From an uncultured Selenomonadaceae bacterium (GTDB taxonomy: Bacteria > Bacillota > Negativicutes > Selenomonadales > Selenomonadaceae), in assembly GCA_905234195.1 (NCBI GenBank), contig CAJOFR010000006.1, forward strand, positions 62,001 through 126,000: a DNA stretch of 64,000 nucleotides, given 5' to 3'. The notes under the pieces are model-generated. The model was given only the letters and a program-made list of their open reading frames with translations, was not told where the DNA came from and ran no database searches. This document shows, in pieces, positions 36,254 to 45,464 of this stretch (position 1 is the stretch's first letter; every line of letters starts with the position of its first letter). A program made the position numbers and the translations under genes.

Positions 36254-37455
36254 TTTTTATTCACCAGCGCGCGGACTTTCAGCGGCAAGCCGAACAAATT
36301 TATAAATCCGGTGGCGTCCGCCTGATTATAAACGTCGTCGTGCTCAAAAGTCACGAACTCTTGACTGTAGAGGGAGTGCGGGGACTTCGCGCCGGCAGAA
36401 ATAATATTTCCCTTGTAGAGCTTAAGTTTAATTGTGCCGGTGACAGTTTCCTGCGTGGCGTCGACGAACGCGGAGAGGGCTTCGCGCAGCTGGCAGAACC
36501 ACATGCCGTCATAAACGAGTTCGCCATATTTAATCGCGACGTGCTGTTTGAAATGGAAGGTTGCGCGGTCGAGGCAGAGGTATTCAAGTTCGCGGTGAGC
36601 GTAATACAAAATTGAGCCGGCGGGATTTTCGTAGACGCCGCGACTTTTCATGCCGACGAGACGATTTTCGCAGATGTCAACGATACCGATACCGTTGCGC
36701 GCGCCGATTTCGTTTAATTCGGTGACGAGGGCGACAGAATCTTTTTTGACGCCGTTCACCGCGACGGGGACGCCCTTTTCAAAATCGATAGTAATTTCTT
36801 CGGGCTTATCGGGCGCATCTTCGGGGGCTTTTGAAATTAAGAACATGGAATTATTCGGCGCGTTCCAGGGGTCTTCGAGGTCGGAGCCTTCGTGGGAGAG
36901 GTGCCAAATATTTCTGTCCATGCTGTACTTTTTATTTTCGGTGGCGATAGGAATATCGTGCGCCTTCGCGTATTCGATTTCAGATTCGCGGGAGTCGAGT
37001 TCCCATTCGCGCCAAGGAGCGATAATTTTCAGTTCGGGGGCGAGGGCTTTAACCGTCAACTCAAAGCGAACTTGATCATTGCCCTTGCCGGTTGCGCCGT
37101 GAGCGACAGCCTCTGCACCTTCAGCCTTCGCAATTTCGACGAGTTTTTTCGCGATAATCGGGCGGGCAAAGGACGTGCCGAGCAAATATTTTTCTTCGTA
37201 GACTGCTCCGGCTTTCAGCGTGGGGAAAATATAATTTTCGATAAAATCTTTCGTTAAGTCTTCGATAAAAACTTTCGACGCGCCGGACTTCAACGCCTTA
37301 TCGTGCACGACGTTCAGTTCATCGCCCTGCCCGACGTCCGCGCAGACGGCTATAACTTCGCAACCGTAATTTTCTTTAAGCCAGGGGATAATCACCGACG
37401 TATCAAGCCCGCCGGAATAAGCAAGCACAACTTTTGAGATTTTTTCTTTAGCCAT
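36250..37455 (-). CDS. argG: Argininosuccinate synthase
   Basis: A 401-residue ArgG. It opens [20 protein letters not shown] (ATP-pyrophosphatase P loop), has [13 protein letters not shown] (about residue 120) and the citrulline/aspartate-binding elements [15 protein letters not shown] and [13 protein letters not shown]. It joins citrulline and aspartate using ATP. GAAAGGAAG precedes the ATG. The promoter at 37501-37529 is close to consensus. No ARG box was recognised by eye. It is co-transcribed with argH. Confidence 0.97.
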   Translation of the reverse strand: MAKEKISKVVLAYSGGLDTSVIIPWLKENYGCEVIAVCADVGQGDELNVVHDKALKSGASKVFIEDLTKDFIENYIFPTLKAGAVYEEKYLLGTSFARPIIAKKLVEIAKAEGAEAVAHGATGKGNDQVRFELTVKALAPELKIIAPWREWELDSRESEIEYAKAHDIPIATENKKYSMDRNIWHLSHEGSDLEDPWNAPNNSMFLISKAPEDAPDKPEEITIDFEKGVPVAVNGVKKDSVALVTELNEIGARNGIGIVDICENRLVGMKSRGVYENPAGSILYYAHRELEYLCLDRATFHFKQHVAIKYGELVYDGMWFCQLREALSAFVDATQETVTGTIKLKLYKGNIISAGAKSPHSLYSQEFVTFEHDDVYNQADATGFINLFGLPLKVRALVNKK

Positions 37456-37500
37456 TTTGAACTTCCTTTCAAAAATTCCTTTTGTCAGATTAACTTTGCA

Positions 37501-37529
37501 AGTTTAGCAAAAATTTTCGGGCGCGTCAA
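37501..37529 (-). promoter_or_regulatory. Promoter of argGH
   Basis: Minus strand: TTGACG (37529-37524), 17-base spacer, TAAACT (37506-37501). It lies 46 bases upstream of the argG ATG. Confidence 0.6.
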
Positions 37530-37671
37530 TTCAAACGGCGGCTTTAATTTTTCGGCGAAGTGTTTTATAATTAGGTAAATTTTTTCCCAAAAAGTTTGGA
37601 GCTCTATTTTTCTTTTGGAATTAGTATCTTCTTTTCTTTGTAGAAATTTTTTTCTCTCTTTAAAACCAGCA

Positions 37672-37750
37672 TCTACTTTTCTTTTGGCGCAAAAGAAAAG
37701 TAGCAAAAGAAAACTGCCCGCTGTATTCGCGTCACGCTCATAACGCGGGC
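37672..37750 (-). repeat. Intergenic repeat element, copy 2
   Basis: In the 353-base argG-hypD spacer, read on the minus strand: CCCGC...GCGGGCAG, then TTTTCTTTTGCTACTTTTCT, then the palindrome CTTTTGCGCCAAAAG with flanking bases. It is the inverted counterpart of 4793-4880. The rest of the spacer holds the argGH promoter, an AT-rich stretch (37560-37670) with nothing recognised, and a possible hypD promoter (TTGACG at 37764-37769, 12 bases of leader). Confidence 0.7.
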
Positions 37751-37808
37751 GGGGCCGTCGTCCTTGACGGCCTCTCTTCAAAAAATTTTTAAATGTTCGA
37801 GGTAAAAA

Positions 37809-38870
37809 ATGTCAGGGTTGATTGAAAAAATTGAGGAGCTTGCGAGCGGTAAAAAGAATTTGAGATTTATGGAGGTCTGCGGAACTCATACGGTTTCTAT
37901 TTTTCGCGCGGGCATTCGACAAATTTTGCCGCCGAACGTCGAATTGGTTTCGGGGCCGGGCTGTCCGGTCTGCGTGACGGACGACGAATACATTGACAAG
38001 GCGATTTCTTACGCGAAAATTTCCGGCGTGATTATCGCGACTTTTGGCGACATGTTGAAAGTTCCCGGGAGTGATTCGAGTTTGGAAAAAGTTTCTGCAG
38101 AAGGCGCGGACGTCCGAATAATTTATTCGCCGCTGGATTGTTTGAAAATCGCGGAGGAAAATCCGACGAAGAAAATAATTTTTCTTGCGGTGGGTTTCGA
38201 GACGACGGCTCCCACTGCGGCGGCGACAATCTTAGCCGCACGAAGTCAGGGCATCAAAAACTTATTCTTCCTGTCCGCGCAAAAACTCGTGCCGCCCGCG
38301 CTGAAAATGTTGCTGAACGATTCCGCTGTTCGGGTCGACGGATTTTTATTGCCCGGGCATGTTGCGGTTATCACGGGCGCGGAAGTCTTCAAATTTTTGG
38401 CGGCAAGTTATAAAATTCCGAGTGTTGTTGCAGGATTCGAGCCGGAAGAAATTTTAATCGCGCTGATAAATTTATTGCGGCAGGTCGACGAAAATCGCGC
38501 GGAGGTTGCCAACGAATATAGAAGCGTCGTCAAGCCGGAAGGTAACATCGCGGCGAAAAAAATTCTCGCGCAGGTTTATGAGGAAGTCGACGCGGATTGG
38601 CGGGGGCTGGGAAAAATTCCGAAGTCCAGTTTAAAAGTTCGGGAGGAGTTTGCAGAATTTGACGTCGAAAAAATTTTGCCGCTCGAAGTAAAAAAATCTG
38701 CGCGCAGGACGGCTTGCAGGTGCGGGGAAGTTTTGCGCGGAATAATTTCGCCGCCACAGTGCCCGCTCTTCGGAAAAATTTGCCGACCGCTCAATGCCGT
38801 CGGACCGTGCATGGTTTCGGTGGAAGGGGTTTGCGCGGCGTGGTTCAAATACAGGGGGGCTTTGACTTGA
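37809..38870 (+). CDS. hypD: Hydrogenase maturation factor HypD
   Basis: A 353-residue HypD. It has the MEVCGTHTVSIFRAGIRQIL active-site region, VSGPGCPVCVTD (Cys pair, about residues 59-62), AVGFETTAPTAAATI, and a C-terminal four-cysteine cluster (CRCGEVLRGI, PPQCPLFGKICRP) that holds the 4Fe-4S centre. Together with HypC and HypE it delivers Fe(CN)2CO to the NiFe hydrogenase. GAGGT lies 5 bases before the ATG. It overlaps hypE by 4 bases. hypC, hypF, hypA and hypB are not in the window, so the set is split in this genome. Confidence 0.96.
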   Translation: MSGLIEKIEELASGKKNLRFMEVCGTHTVSIFRAGIRQILPPNVELVSGPGCPVCVTDDEYIDKAISYAKISGVIIATFGDMLKVPGSDSSLEKVSAEGADVRIIYSPLDCLKIAEENPTKKIIFLAVGFETTAPTAAATILAARSQGIKNLFFLSAQKLVPPALKMLLNDSAVRVDGFLLPGHVAVITGAEVFKFLAASYKIPSVVAGFEPEEILIALINLLRQVDENRAEVANEYRSVVKPEGNIAAKKILAQVYEEVDADWRGLGKIPKSSLKVREEFAEFDVEKILPLEVKKSARRTACRCGEVLRGIISPPQCPLFGKICRPLNAVGPCMVSVEGVCAAWFKYRGALT

Positions 38871-39856
38871 AAATTACTTTGGCGCATGGCGCGGGCGGGA
38901 AGTTCAGCGCGGATTTGATTCACGAAATTATTTTGCCGGCGTTCGACAACGAAATTTTAAACGAGCTTCACGACGGCGCGAAGATTGGGCGGCTGGCTAT
39001 GACAACTGACAGTTACGTCGTGCGTCCGATTTTTTTTCGCGGCGGGGATATTGGCAAGCTTGCGGTCTGCGGGACGGTGAACGATTTATCCGTAACGGGC
39101 GCGGTGCCAAAATTTTTGTCGGTCGGTCTGATTATTGAAGAGGGTTTCGACTTCGACGACTTAAAAAAAATTTTGCGGTCGATGCGCGCGGCGGTTGATG
39201 AATCCGGCGTGAAGATTGTCACGGGCGATACGAAAGTTGTCGGGAAAAATCAAGCGGACGGAATTTTTATCAACACGGCGGGAATTGGCGAACTGATTGA
39301 CGGCGTAGAGATTTCGCCGAAAAAAATTTGTGCGGGCATGAAAATTTTGGTGTCGGGGACGCTGGGAGATCACGCCGCGACGATTTTGGCGGAGCGTCAT
39401 GGTTTGGAGTTGCCGCCGAATGTAAAATCGGACTGCGCGCCGCTGAACAAAATGATTTTTGAGATGTTGAGTATAGAGCCGAAAATTCCGATGTTGCGTG
39501 ACGCGACGCGCGGGGGAGTTGCGGCGGTGTTGAATGAAATTTCTGCCGCCGCGCAGGTCGGGATTTTGTTGGACGAAAATAAAATTCCGATTCGTTCGGA
39601 AATTCGCGGCGTCTGTGATATTCTCGGCTTCGACGCGCTGGAACTTGCCAACGAGGGAAAAATTATTGCGGTCGTGCCGAAAAATTCTGCTGAAAAAATT
39701 CTTGCCGCCATGAAAAAATTTGATTGCGGGAAAAATTCCGCGATTATCGGCGAAGTCACCGAAAAATTTATCGGCAAAGTCGGACTCAAAACGAAAATAG
39801 GCGGGATTCGGATTGTTGATATGCCCGTCGGGAATTTGGTGCCGCGCATTTGCTGA
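38867..39856 (+). CDS. hypE: Hydrogenase maturation factor HypE
   Basis: A 329-residue HypE from the TTG at 38867, which overlaps the hypD stop (TTGA); GGGGGG lies 7 bases upstream. It opens KITLAHGAGGKFSADLIHEI and has an AIR-synthase-type core (AMTTDSYVVRPIFF, GTVNDLSVTGAVP, DATRGGVAAVLNEIS). It ends in the essential PRIC tail, whose Cys carries the thiocyanate made from carbamoyl phosphate by HypF. It works with HypD to build the cyanide ligands of NiFe hydrogenase. A PRD-type regulator gene follows after 13 bases. Confidence 0.96.
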   Translation: MKITLAHGAGGKFSADLIHEIILPAFDNEILNELHDGAKIGRLAMTTDSYVVRPIFFRGGDIGKLAVCGTVNDLSVTGAVPKFLSVGLIIEEGFDFDDLKKILRSMRAAVDESGVKIVTGDTKVVGKNQADGIFINTAGIGELIDGVEISPKKICAGMKILVSGTLGDHAATILAERHGLELPPNVKSDCAPLNKMIFEMLSIEPKIPMLRDATRGGVAAVLNEISAAAQVGILLDENKIPIRSEIRGVCDILGFDALELANEGKIIAVVPKNSAEKILAAMKKFDCGKNSAIIGEVTEKFIGKVGLKTKIGGIRIVDMPVGNLVPRIC

Positions 39857-39869
39857 AGGAGTGATTTTT

Positions 39870-41963
39870 TTGGAACAGCGGACGGCGGAAATAGTCAAAC
39901 TCCTTTTGCAGCAAAAAAATTTTCAAACGACGAACGAAATAGCCAAACAACTTGGAGTAAGTTCAAAAACAATTTCGCGACAAATTTCAAAAGTCGAAGA
40001 GGTATTAAATTCATTCGGGCTTAGGCTTGAAAAAAAATCGGGCGCGGGAATTATCGTGACGGGCAGTGAAGTCAAACGATACGCGCTTGCCGAAAAACTG
40101 AAGTCCACGAAAAAACGGGAGTACACGCCGAACGAAAGGCGGTCAATAATAATCGGCAAGCTTTTGGCGAGCGGGGAGCCGATAAAATTATTCGTGCTGT
40201 CTTCGGCGGTTTACGTCACCGATTCGACAATCAGCAACGACCTTGACAAATTAGAGGAGTGGTTTCACGAGCAGGGATTGAAATTGATTCGCAAGCCCGG
40301 ATTGGGGATAAGTTTGTTAGGTGACGAGCGGGATTTGCGGCGCACGATTGTCCGTTACATTTATGAGCACGTCGGGGAGGAGGAGCTGTTAAATTTAATG
40401 CAGGACAATCTCGACGACGAGGAAAATGTTCAGCTCGCGCAGGTCTCGAAATTTTTGTTGGAGCTAATCGGCGCGGGGATTTGGCGGCAGTTGGAGCAAA
40501 TGATTCGCGAAATGGAATTGGAGAGCGGCTACAAATTTTCAGACAACGCGTTTATCGGGCTGATAGTTCACCTGTCGCTTGTGGTTCAGCGGATAAAAAA
40601 TCATGAGGCGATAAATTTTAACGCGGAAAATTTTTCAAGGGCTCGTAACAGCCGCGAATTTATTTTGGCGTCGAAACTTGCGGAAAAAATTTCTTCGGAG
40701 TTTGAAATAATAATTCCCGACGACGAAATTTTTTACATTGCGGCGCATATTTCTGGCGCGCGCAGTCGATTTACGCCGGCGAATTTCGGAAACTTTTCGA
40801 TGATGGATAATTTTCGTGTCGTGAAGATGGCGCGGCAGATTATGAAGAACGCCGCGAAAATTTCCCGCCGCGATATTGACAAGAATCAGAATTTGCTTGC
40901 GGGTCTCGTCAATCACCTTGCGCCGACGATTAGCCGAATAAAAATGCATTTGGACATTCGCAATCCGTTGCTCGGCGAAATGCAAAAACATTATCCAGAA
41001 CTTTTGACGCTTACAAAAAAATGCGTCGTCGAAGTCGAAGAGGAGCTCGGCGAAAAATTACCCGACGCGGAAATTGCTTACATAGCGATGCACATTGGCG
41101 CGGCGTTGGCGGACAGCGAAAAATTTTTGCACGCAACTCATCGCGTCGTTGTTGCCTGCCCGACGGGCATGGGGACTTCGCGGCTTTTGTCGAGTCAGCT
41201 CCGCGCGAATTTCCCGACGCTGAAGATTGTCGACGAAGTTCCGATTTTAAAAATCACGCCGGACTACGCGGCGGAAAAAGATTTTGAATTTATAATTTCG
41301 ACGGTGCCGATTTCGCGCATGAATTGTCCGGTGATTGTCGTGAGCGCGGCTTTGACTGAAGAGGACAGAAAAAAAATCGACGCGGAAATTTCCAGGCAGA
41401 GCAAAAATTTTTTGAGTAGCGCGGAAGAAATTGAGATTCGCCCGCCGTTTACTGAAGCACTCGAAAAAATGACGGCGTACGGGTTGGCGATTTTGTCGCT
41501 GACGAAAAATTATTTTTTTGCCCGTGAATCCGTCGACAGCATTGAGGAAGTTTGCAGGCTTGCAGGAAATTTTGCCGCGCGTGATGAAAAAAGTCGTGCC
41601 GAAATTTCGCGGGCGTTGCTCCTGCGCGAAGACAAGGGCAGCACGATTATTGCAGGGCGGCATATGATTCTTTTGCACTGCAAGAGCGAATTTGTGGAGG
41701 AGGCGGCGTTTGGGATTCTGCAACTCGGCGACGGTTTCAAGTATCCGGACGACGGCGAAAATGTTCGCACGGCGATAGTTTTGCTTGCGCCGGAGGACGC
41801 TGACGAATTTACGATTGAAACGATTGGGCATATCGCGTCGGTTTTGCTTGACCGCTGGGGATTTATCGAGATCCTACACGAGGGCGACGCTGACGAAATT
41901 CAAGGCGAGATGTTACAAATTTTTGCGGACTTCTATAAAACGAAACAAAGCGAGCTGATTTAA
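39870..41963 (+). CDS. PRD-containing transcriptional regulator with PTS EIIB/EIIA-like domains
   Basis: A 697-residue BglG/ManR/MtlR-type regulator from TTG 39870, with AAGGAG 8 bases upstream. Domains in order: HTH (7-45, TTNEIAKQLGVSSKTISRQI), a second HTH/Mga-like region (90-145), PRD1 (about 205-300, His234 and His293), PRD2 (about 320-415, His349 and His408), EIIB-like (425-520, Cys430 in ACPTGMGTSRL) and EIIA-like (555-697). Phosphorylation of these His and Cys residues by the PTS normally tunes sugar operons. No PTS sugar genes are near: its partners are hypDE and phzF. Confidence 0.9.
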   Translation: MEQRTAEIVKLLLQQKNFQTTNEIAKQLGVSSKTISRQISKVEEVLNSFGLRLEKKSGAGIIVTGSEVKRYALAEKLKSTKKREYTPNERRSIIIGKLLASGEPIKLFVLSSAVYVTDSTISNDLDKLEEWFHEQGLKLIRKPGLGISLLGDERDLRRTIVRYIYEHVGEEELLNLMQDNLDDEENVQLAQVSKFLLELIGAGIWRQLEQMIREMELESGYKFSDNAFIGLIVHLSLVVQRIKNHEAINFNAENFSRARNSREFILASKLAEKISSEFEIIIPDDEIFYIAAHISGARSRFTPANFGNFSMMDNFRVVKMARQIMKNAAKISRRDIDKNQNLLAGLVNHLAPTISRIKMHLDIRNPLLGEMQKHYPELLTLTKKCVVEVEEELGEKLPDAEIAYIAMHIGAALADSEKFLHATHRVVVACPTGMGTSRLLSSQLRANFPTLKIVDEVPILKITPDYAAEKDFEFIISTVPISRMNCPVIVVSAALTEEDRKKIDAEISRQSKNFLSSAEEIEIRPPFTEALEKMTAYGLAILSLTKNYFFARESVDSIEEVCRLAGNFAARDEKSRAEISRALLLREDKGSTIIAGRHMILLHCKSEFVEEAAFGILQLGDGFKYPDDGENVRTAIVLLAPEDADEFTIETIGHIASVLLDRWGFIEILHEGDADEIQGEMLQIFADFYKTKQSELI

Positions 41964-41964
41964 A

Positions 41965-42747
41965 ATGAAACAATTTATAGTTGACGCCTTCACGGAAAAA
42001 ATTTTTAGCGGGAATCCTGCGGCGGTGTGTATCGCGGAAAAATTTCCGCCGGCAGAAATCATGTTGAAAATCGCGCAGGAAAATAATTTATCGGAGACGG
42101 CGTTTGTTGTGGAGGACGGGAAAATTTTTCGGCTGAAGTGGTTCACGCCCGCCGCCGAGATTGATTTTTGCGGGCACGCGACACTTGCGGCGGGGTTTGT
42201 GGTTTTGACGAAGTGCAAGCCGGATTTAAATTCGGTAGAGTTTGAAACTTTGAGCGGCAAGTTGACGGTGACGAAGACTGAAAAATTTTTTGAGATGGAT
42301 TTTCCGGCTTACGAGTACAAAAAAATTCCCGTGACAGACGAAATGAAGGAGGCAACAGGCGCGGAAATTTTGGAGGCGTATTTGAGCAGAGACCTGTTGC
42401 TTGTTTTAGATTCGGCGGAGGCTGTGGAAAAACTCAAGCCGAATTTTGAAAAACTTTCTGCGCTGGGAGGGCTGACTCAAGCAGTCACTGCCGCCGGAGA
42501 AAAATTTGATTGTGTGTCGAGAATTTTCGCGCCGAAGGTCGGAATTAATGAAGACCCCGTCACCGGCTCGACGCATTGTTTAATTGCGCCGTACTGGTCA
42601 AAAATTTTGGGCAAGAAAAAAATTATCGCGCGGCAAGCTTCGGCGCGTGGAGGAATTTTGCGCTGTGAAGTTTTGGGCGCGCGCGTAAAAATCGCGGGGA
42701 GCGCGGTACTCTTCGCGACAGCCGAATTAAACGAGGAGGAATTTTGA
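41965..42747 (+). CDS. PhzF-family isomerase-like protein
   Basis: A 260-residue PhzF-type protein with a diaminopimelate-epimerase fold in two pseudo-symmetric halves. It has VDAFTEKIFSGNPAAVCIAE at the start, the catalytic Glu in NNLSETAFV (about residue 36-44), DFCGHATLAA, and NEDPVTGSTHC in the second half. Family members isomerise small acids; most, as here, are outside phenazine clusters and have unknown substrates. It begins 1 base after the regulator and abuts the next gene (TGA-ATG), so the operon is tight. Confidence 0.9.
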   Translation: MKQFIVDAFTEKIFSGNPAAVCIAEKFPPAEIMLKIAQENNLSETAFVVEDGKIFRLKWFTPAAEIDFCGHATLAAGFVVLTKCKPDLNSVEFETLSGKLTVTKTEKFFEMDFPAYEYKKIPVTDEMKEATGAEILEAYLSRDLLLVLDSAEAVEKLKPNFEKLSALGGLTQAVTAAGEKFDCVSRIFAPKVGINEDPVTGSTHCLIAPYWSKILGKKKIIARQASARGGILRCEVLGARVKIAGSAVLFATAELNEEEF

Positions 42748-44142
42748 ATGAGCATTTTAGCCGCAACAGCCGTGCCGCATCCGCCGATAATTTTGCCGGA
42801 AGTCGGGCGCGGCGAAGAAGAAAAAATTTCCGCGACGACGAAAGCCTATCAAGAAATTTCGCGGAGAATAGTCGAACTCAATCCGGAGACGATAATAATC
42901 ACGAGCCCGCATTCAGTCATGTACGCGGATTATTTTCACATTTCGCCGGGAGAATCTGCGCAAGGGAACATGGGACAATTCCGCGCGCCGCAAGTTTCGC
43001 TGAAGATAAATTACGACGTCGACTTCGTGAAAAAATTGAGCGACGCGGCGATGTCCGAAAGAGTACCGGCGGGAATAATGGGCGAGCGCGAAAAAAATTT
43101 GGATCACGGAACGATGATACCTTTGAGATTTTTGGAGCAAGCCGGATTAAATTTCGACAAGGTAAAATTTTTGCGAATAGGTCTTTCAGGATTATCGGCG
43201 GCGGTTCATTACAAGTTCGGGCAAATAATTTCGAGCGTTGCTGACGAACTAAACAGGCGCGCAGTTTTCGTGGCGAGCGGGGATCTTTCGCACAAGCTGA
43301 AATCTGACGGACCTTACGGCTTTGTCAAAGAGGGTCCGCAATTCGACGAGGAAGTTACAAAAATTTTGGGCGCGGGAGATTTTTTGAAACTGCTGACTAT
43401 GGATTCTACCATGTGCAACCGCGCGGCTGAATGTGGTTTGCGTTCGTTCTGGATAATGGCGGGCGCGCTGGACAAAAAATCTGTTGCGAGTGAACTTTTG
43501 TCCTACGAGGGAACTTTTGGCGTTGGCTATGGAATTGCGTGGCTGAAAATCACCGGAGAAGATCCCGCGAGAAATTTTGATAAGCAGCTGGAAAATTTCA
43601 AGCACAACGAATCAATCAGGCGCAAGCAGAATGAGGACGCCTATGTTAAGCTTGCGCGAATGACTCTTGAAACTTTTGTAAGCACGCACCAAATTATTTC
43701 TCTTCCGAAAAATTTACCGGAGGAGATGACTTCGCGGCGCGCGGGGACTTTTGTCAGCTTGCACAAGGACGGAGATTTGCGCGGTTGCATTGGGACTTTC
43801 ATGCCGACGACGGATTCAATCGCGCAGGAAATTATTCAGAATGCGGTTTCAGCTTGTTCGCGCGATCCGAGATTTTCGCCCGTCGAAGTTTCCGAGCTTG
43901 AGGACATTGAATACAGCGTCGACGTTTTGAGCGAGCCGGAAAGGGTTTTCGATTTGAAGGGCATGGACGCGAAAAAATACGGCGTTATCGTCGAGAACAA
44001 CGGGCGGCGCGGGTTGCTGTTGCCGGATCTCGAAGGCGTCGACACCGTTCAGGAACAAATTGCCATTGCGAAGAGGAAGGCGGGGATTACGCCGGGCGAG
44101 AAAGTTAATTTGTGGCGGTTTGAAGTTATTCGCCACCACTGA
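42748..44142 (+). CDS. MEMO-like/AMMECR1 fusion (AmmeMemoRadiSam system A)
   Basis: A 464-residue two-domain protein. Residues 1-270 are a class III extradiol-dioxygenase/MEMO-like domain: ATAVPHPPIILPEVG, ITSPHSVMYADYF, LDHGTMIPL, VASGDLSHKL carry the metal-ligand His residues. Residues 275-464 are an AMMECR1 domain: GTFVSLHKDGDLRGCIGTFM, AVSACSRDPRFSPV, NNGRRGLLLPDLEGVDTVQ. In many prokaryotes these pair with a radical-SAM protein in the AmmeMemoRadiSam system; that gene is not seen here. Its last 17 bases overlap the convergent membrane-protein gene. The function of the system is not established. Confidence 0.9.
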   Translation: MSILAATAVPHPPIILPEVGRGEEEKISATTKAYQEISRRIVELNPETIIITSPHSVMYADYFHISPGESAQGNMGQFRAPQVSLKINYDVDFVKKLSDAAMSERVPAGIMGEREKNLDHGTMIPLRFLEQAGLNFDKVKFLRIGLSGLSAAVHYKFGQIISSVADELNRRAVFVASGDLSHKLKSDGPYGFVKEGPQFDEEVTKILGAGDFLKLLTMDSTMCNRAAECGLRSFWIMAGALDKKSVASELLSYEGTFGVGYGIAWLKITGEDPARNFDKQLENFKHNESIRRKQNEDAYVKLARMTLETFVSTHQIISLPKNLPEEMTSRRAGTFVSLHKDGDLRGCIGTFMPTTDSIAQEIIQNAVSACSRDPRFSPVEVSELEDIEYSVDVLSEPERVFDLKGMDAKKYGVIVENNGRRGLLLPDLEGVDTVQEQIAIAKRKAGITPGEKVNLWRFEVIRHH

Positions 44143-44584
44143 AGCCGAAAGATTGTTTTATTTTTGGAATTTGCATTTCGCATTGCGCGATAAAATTTTC
44201 TCTCAAAGAATCCGCCAGTTCGATCAACGCTAATGAAAGTTTCGTTCTGCGCGGAAATTCTTTTTTCGGGAGCATTGTTTCGACGAAAAGCAACGCGCTT
44301 TCTCCGGTGGCGAACTCTCTTCCGATTGCGAAGACTGCCACGAAAAAAGTTATCGCTGCCGAAATTATGTAGGGGATTGCGTTGACTGCGGCGGGGACGA
44401 ATTTTTTCAAGGCAAGGTAGATTATTCCGGTCAGCAAACCGATCGCGACACAAATTATTTTGAAAGTGACGGCGACGACCGAAAACAAAAATTTTATTAT
44501 CAGCCAGGCGAATTTGCCGAAAAATTTTACAGCTCCAGCGCCGAAAATCAGCACGAGTAAAATTGCGAGGAATACGTCGAGCAT
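44126..44584 (-). CDS. Membrane protein, unknown function
   Basis: A 152-residue protein from ATG 44584, with GGAGGTGA 8 bases upstream. It has three to four hydrophobic helices in residues 1-95 (DVFLAILLVLIFGAGAV, LIIKFLFSVVAVTFKII, AVNAIPYIISAAITFFVAVF) and a soluble C-terminal part (about 100-152) with RRTKLSLALIELADSLRENF. It is the last gene after the Hsp70 and pyridoxal kinase genes, 54 bases on, and its 3' end overlaps the convergent MEMO-AMMECR1 gene by 17 bases. No family recognised. Confidence 0.6.
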   Translation of the reverse strand: MLDVFLAILLVLIFGAGAVKFFGKFAWLIIKFLFSVVAVTFKIICVAIGLLTGIIYLALKKFVPAAVNAIPYIISAAITFFVAVFAIGREFATGESALLFVETMLPKKEFPRRTKLSLALIELADSLRENFIAQCEMQIPKIKQSFGFSGGE

Positions 44585-44638
44585 TTTTATCACCTCCGCG
44601 AATTTTTTATATTGTAACATTTTGCGCGGGGAGTTTCA

Positions 44639-45460
44639 TTAAAGTCCGGTTAAAAATTCCTCGAAGGGCAAGCCGAAATTCCACGCGAGATTTAATTTTT
44701 CGGCGTGGAGGATGCATTTTGTAACGAAGTCAGCCGCTTTCCGAACGGAGGCGGTTAAATTTTTTCCGTTCATGAAATTTGCCGCGACTATCGCGAAAAA
44801 AACATCGCCTGTGCCCGAACGATCGCTACCGAGTTTTTGGGAAGTGACCACGTCGATTTTTCCGCCGTCGTAAATAAAATTTGAAATACTCGTGCTGTCG
44901 TCGCAGTCCAGCGTGACGCCGGTGATAATGACTTTTCCGCCGCGCGTTTTCGCCGCGATATTCGCCGCCATTGTCGCCAAATTTGAATCGGAAATAATTC
45001 CGCCGGCGGGGTAGGGCACGCCCAAAAGTTCACACGCCTCCGTCAAATTCGGCGTGACCAAATCGGCGAACTGCAAAAGCCCGCGCATTTTGATACACAT
45101 TTCGCGGGTATAGGAGGCGTAAATTTTGCCGTGATCTCCCATGACGGGATCAATCATAATCAGCGGCGCGGGAAAATTTTTCAGGAAGTCGACGACAATT
45201 TCAATCTGCGCGGCGGAACCGAGAAAACCCGTTGCAATTCCGTCGAAGGAAAGATTATTCAGCCGCCAGCTTTCGATATAATTTTTCATTCTGTCGGTGT
45301 AATCGTCCATGAAATAATTTTTGTAGCCGGTGTGCACGGAAAGAATCGCCGTCGGCAATGGGCAAACTTGAATTTTCAGCGCGGAAATTATCGGTAATTC
45401 GACGGTGACCGAGCAACGCCCAAAGCCGGTAATATCGTTTATAAGAGCAATTTTTTTCAT
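44639..45460 (-). CDS. pdxY: Pyridoxal/pyridoxamine kinase
   Basis: A 273-residue PdxY/PdxK-type vitamin B6 kinase of the ribokinase superfamily. It opens KKIALINDITGFGRCSVTVE and has VCPLPTAILSVHTGY, MIDPVMGDHGKIYASYT, DLVTPNLTEACELL and the anion-hole GSDRSGTGDVFFAIVA. It phosphorylates pyridoxal, pyridoxine or pyridoxamine. I use ATG 45460, the family's normal N terminus; ATG 45472 is an alternative that overlaps the hsp70 stop by 8 bases. Either way it is tightly coupled to the divergent Hsp70 gene, with no obvious metabolic reason. Confidence 0.9.
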   Translation of the reverse strand: MKKIALINDITGFGRCSVTVELPIISALKIQVCPLPTAILSVHTGYKNYFMDDYTDRMKNYIESWRLNNLSFDGIATGFLGSAAQIEIVVDFLKNFPAPLIMIDPVMGDHGKIYASYTREMCIKMRGLLQFADLVTPNLTEACELLGVPYPAGGIISDSNLATMAANIAAKTRGGKVIITGVTLDCDDSTSISNFIYDGGKIDVVTSQKLGSDRSGTGDVFFAIVAANFMNGKNLTASVRKAADFVTKCILHAEKLNLAWNFGLPFEEFLTGL

Positions 45461-45464
45461 GGCA

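Noticed and set aside
41021-41287. Plus-strand Arg-rich frame within the PRD regulator
   Set aside because: Out-of-frame shadow of a long, motif-complete gene.
42744-43244. Second plus-strand frame over the MEMO domain start
   Set aside because: Off-frame product is Arg/Asn-rich with no motif; the MEMO frame has GAGGAGGA and clear motifs.
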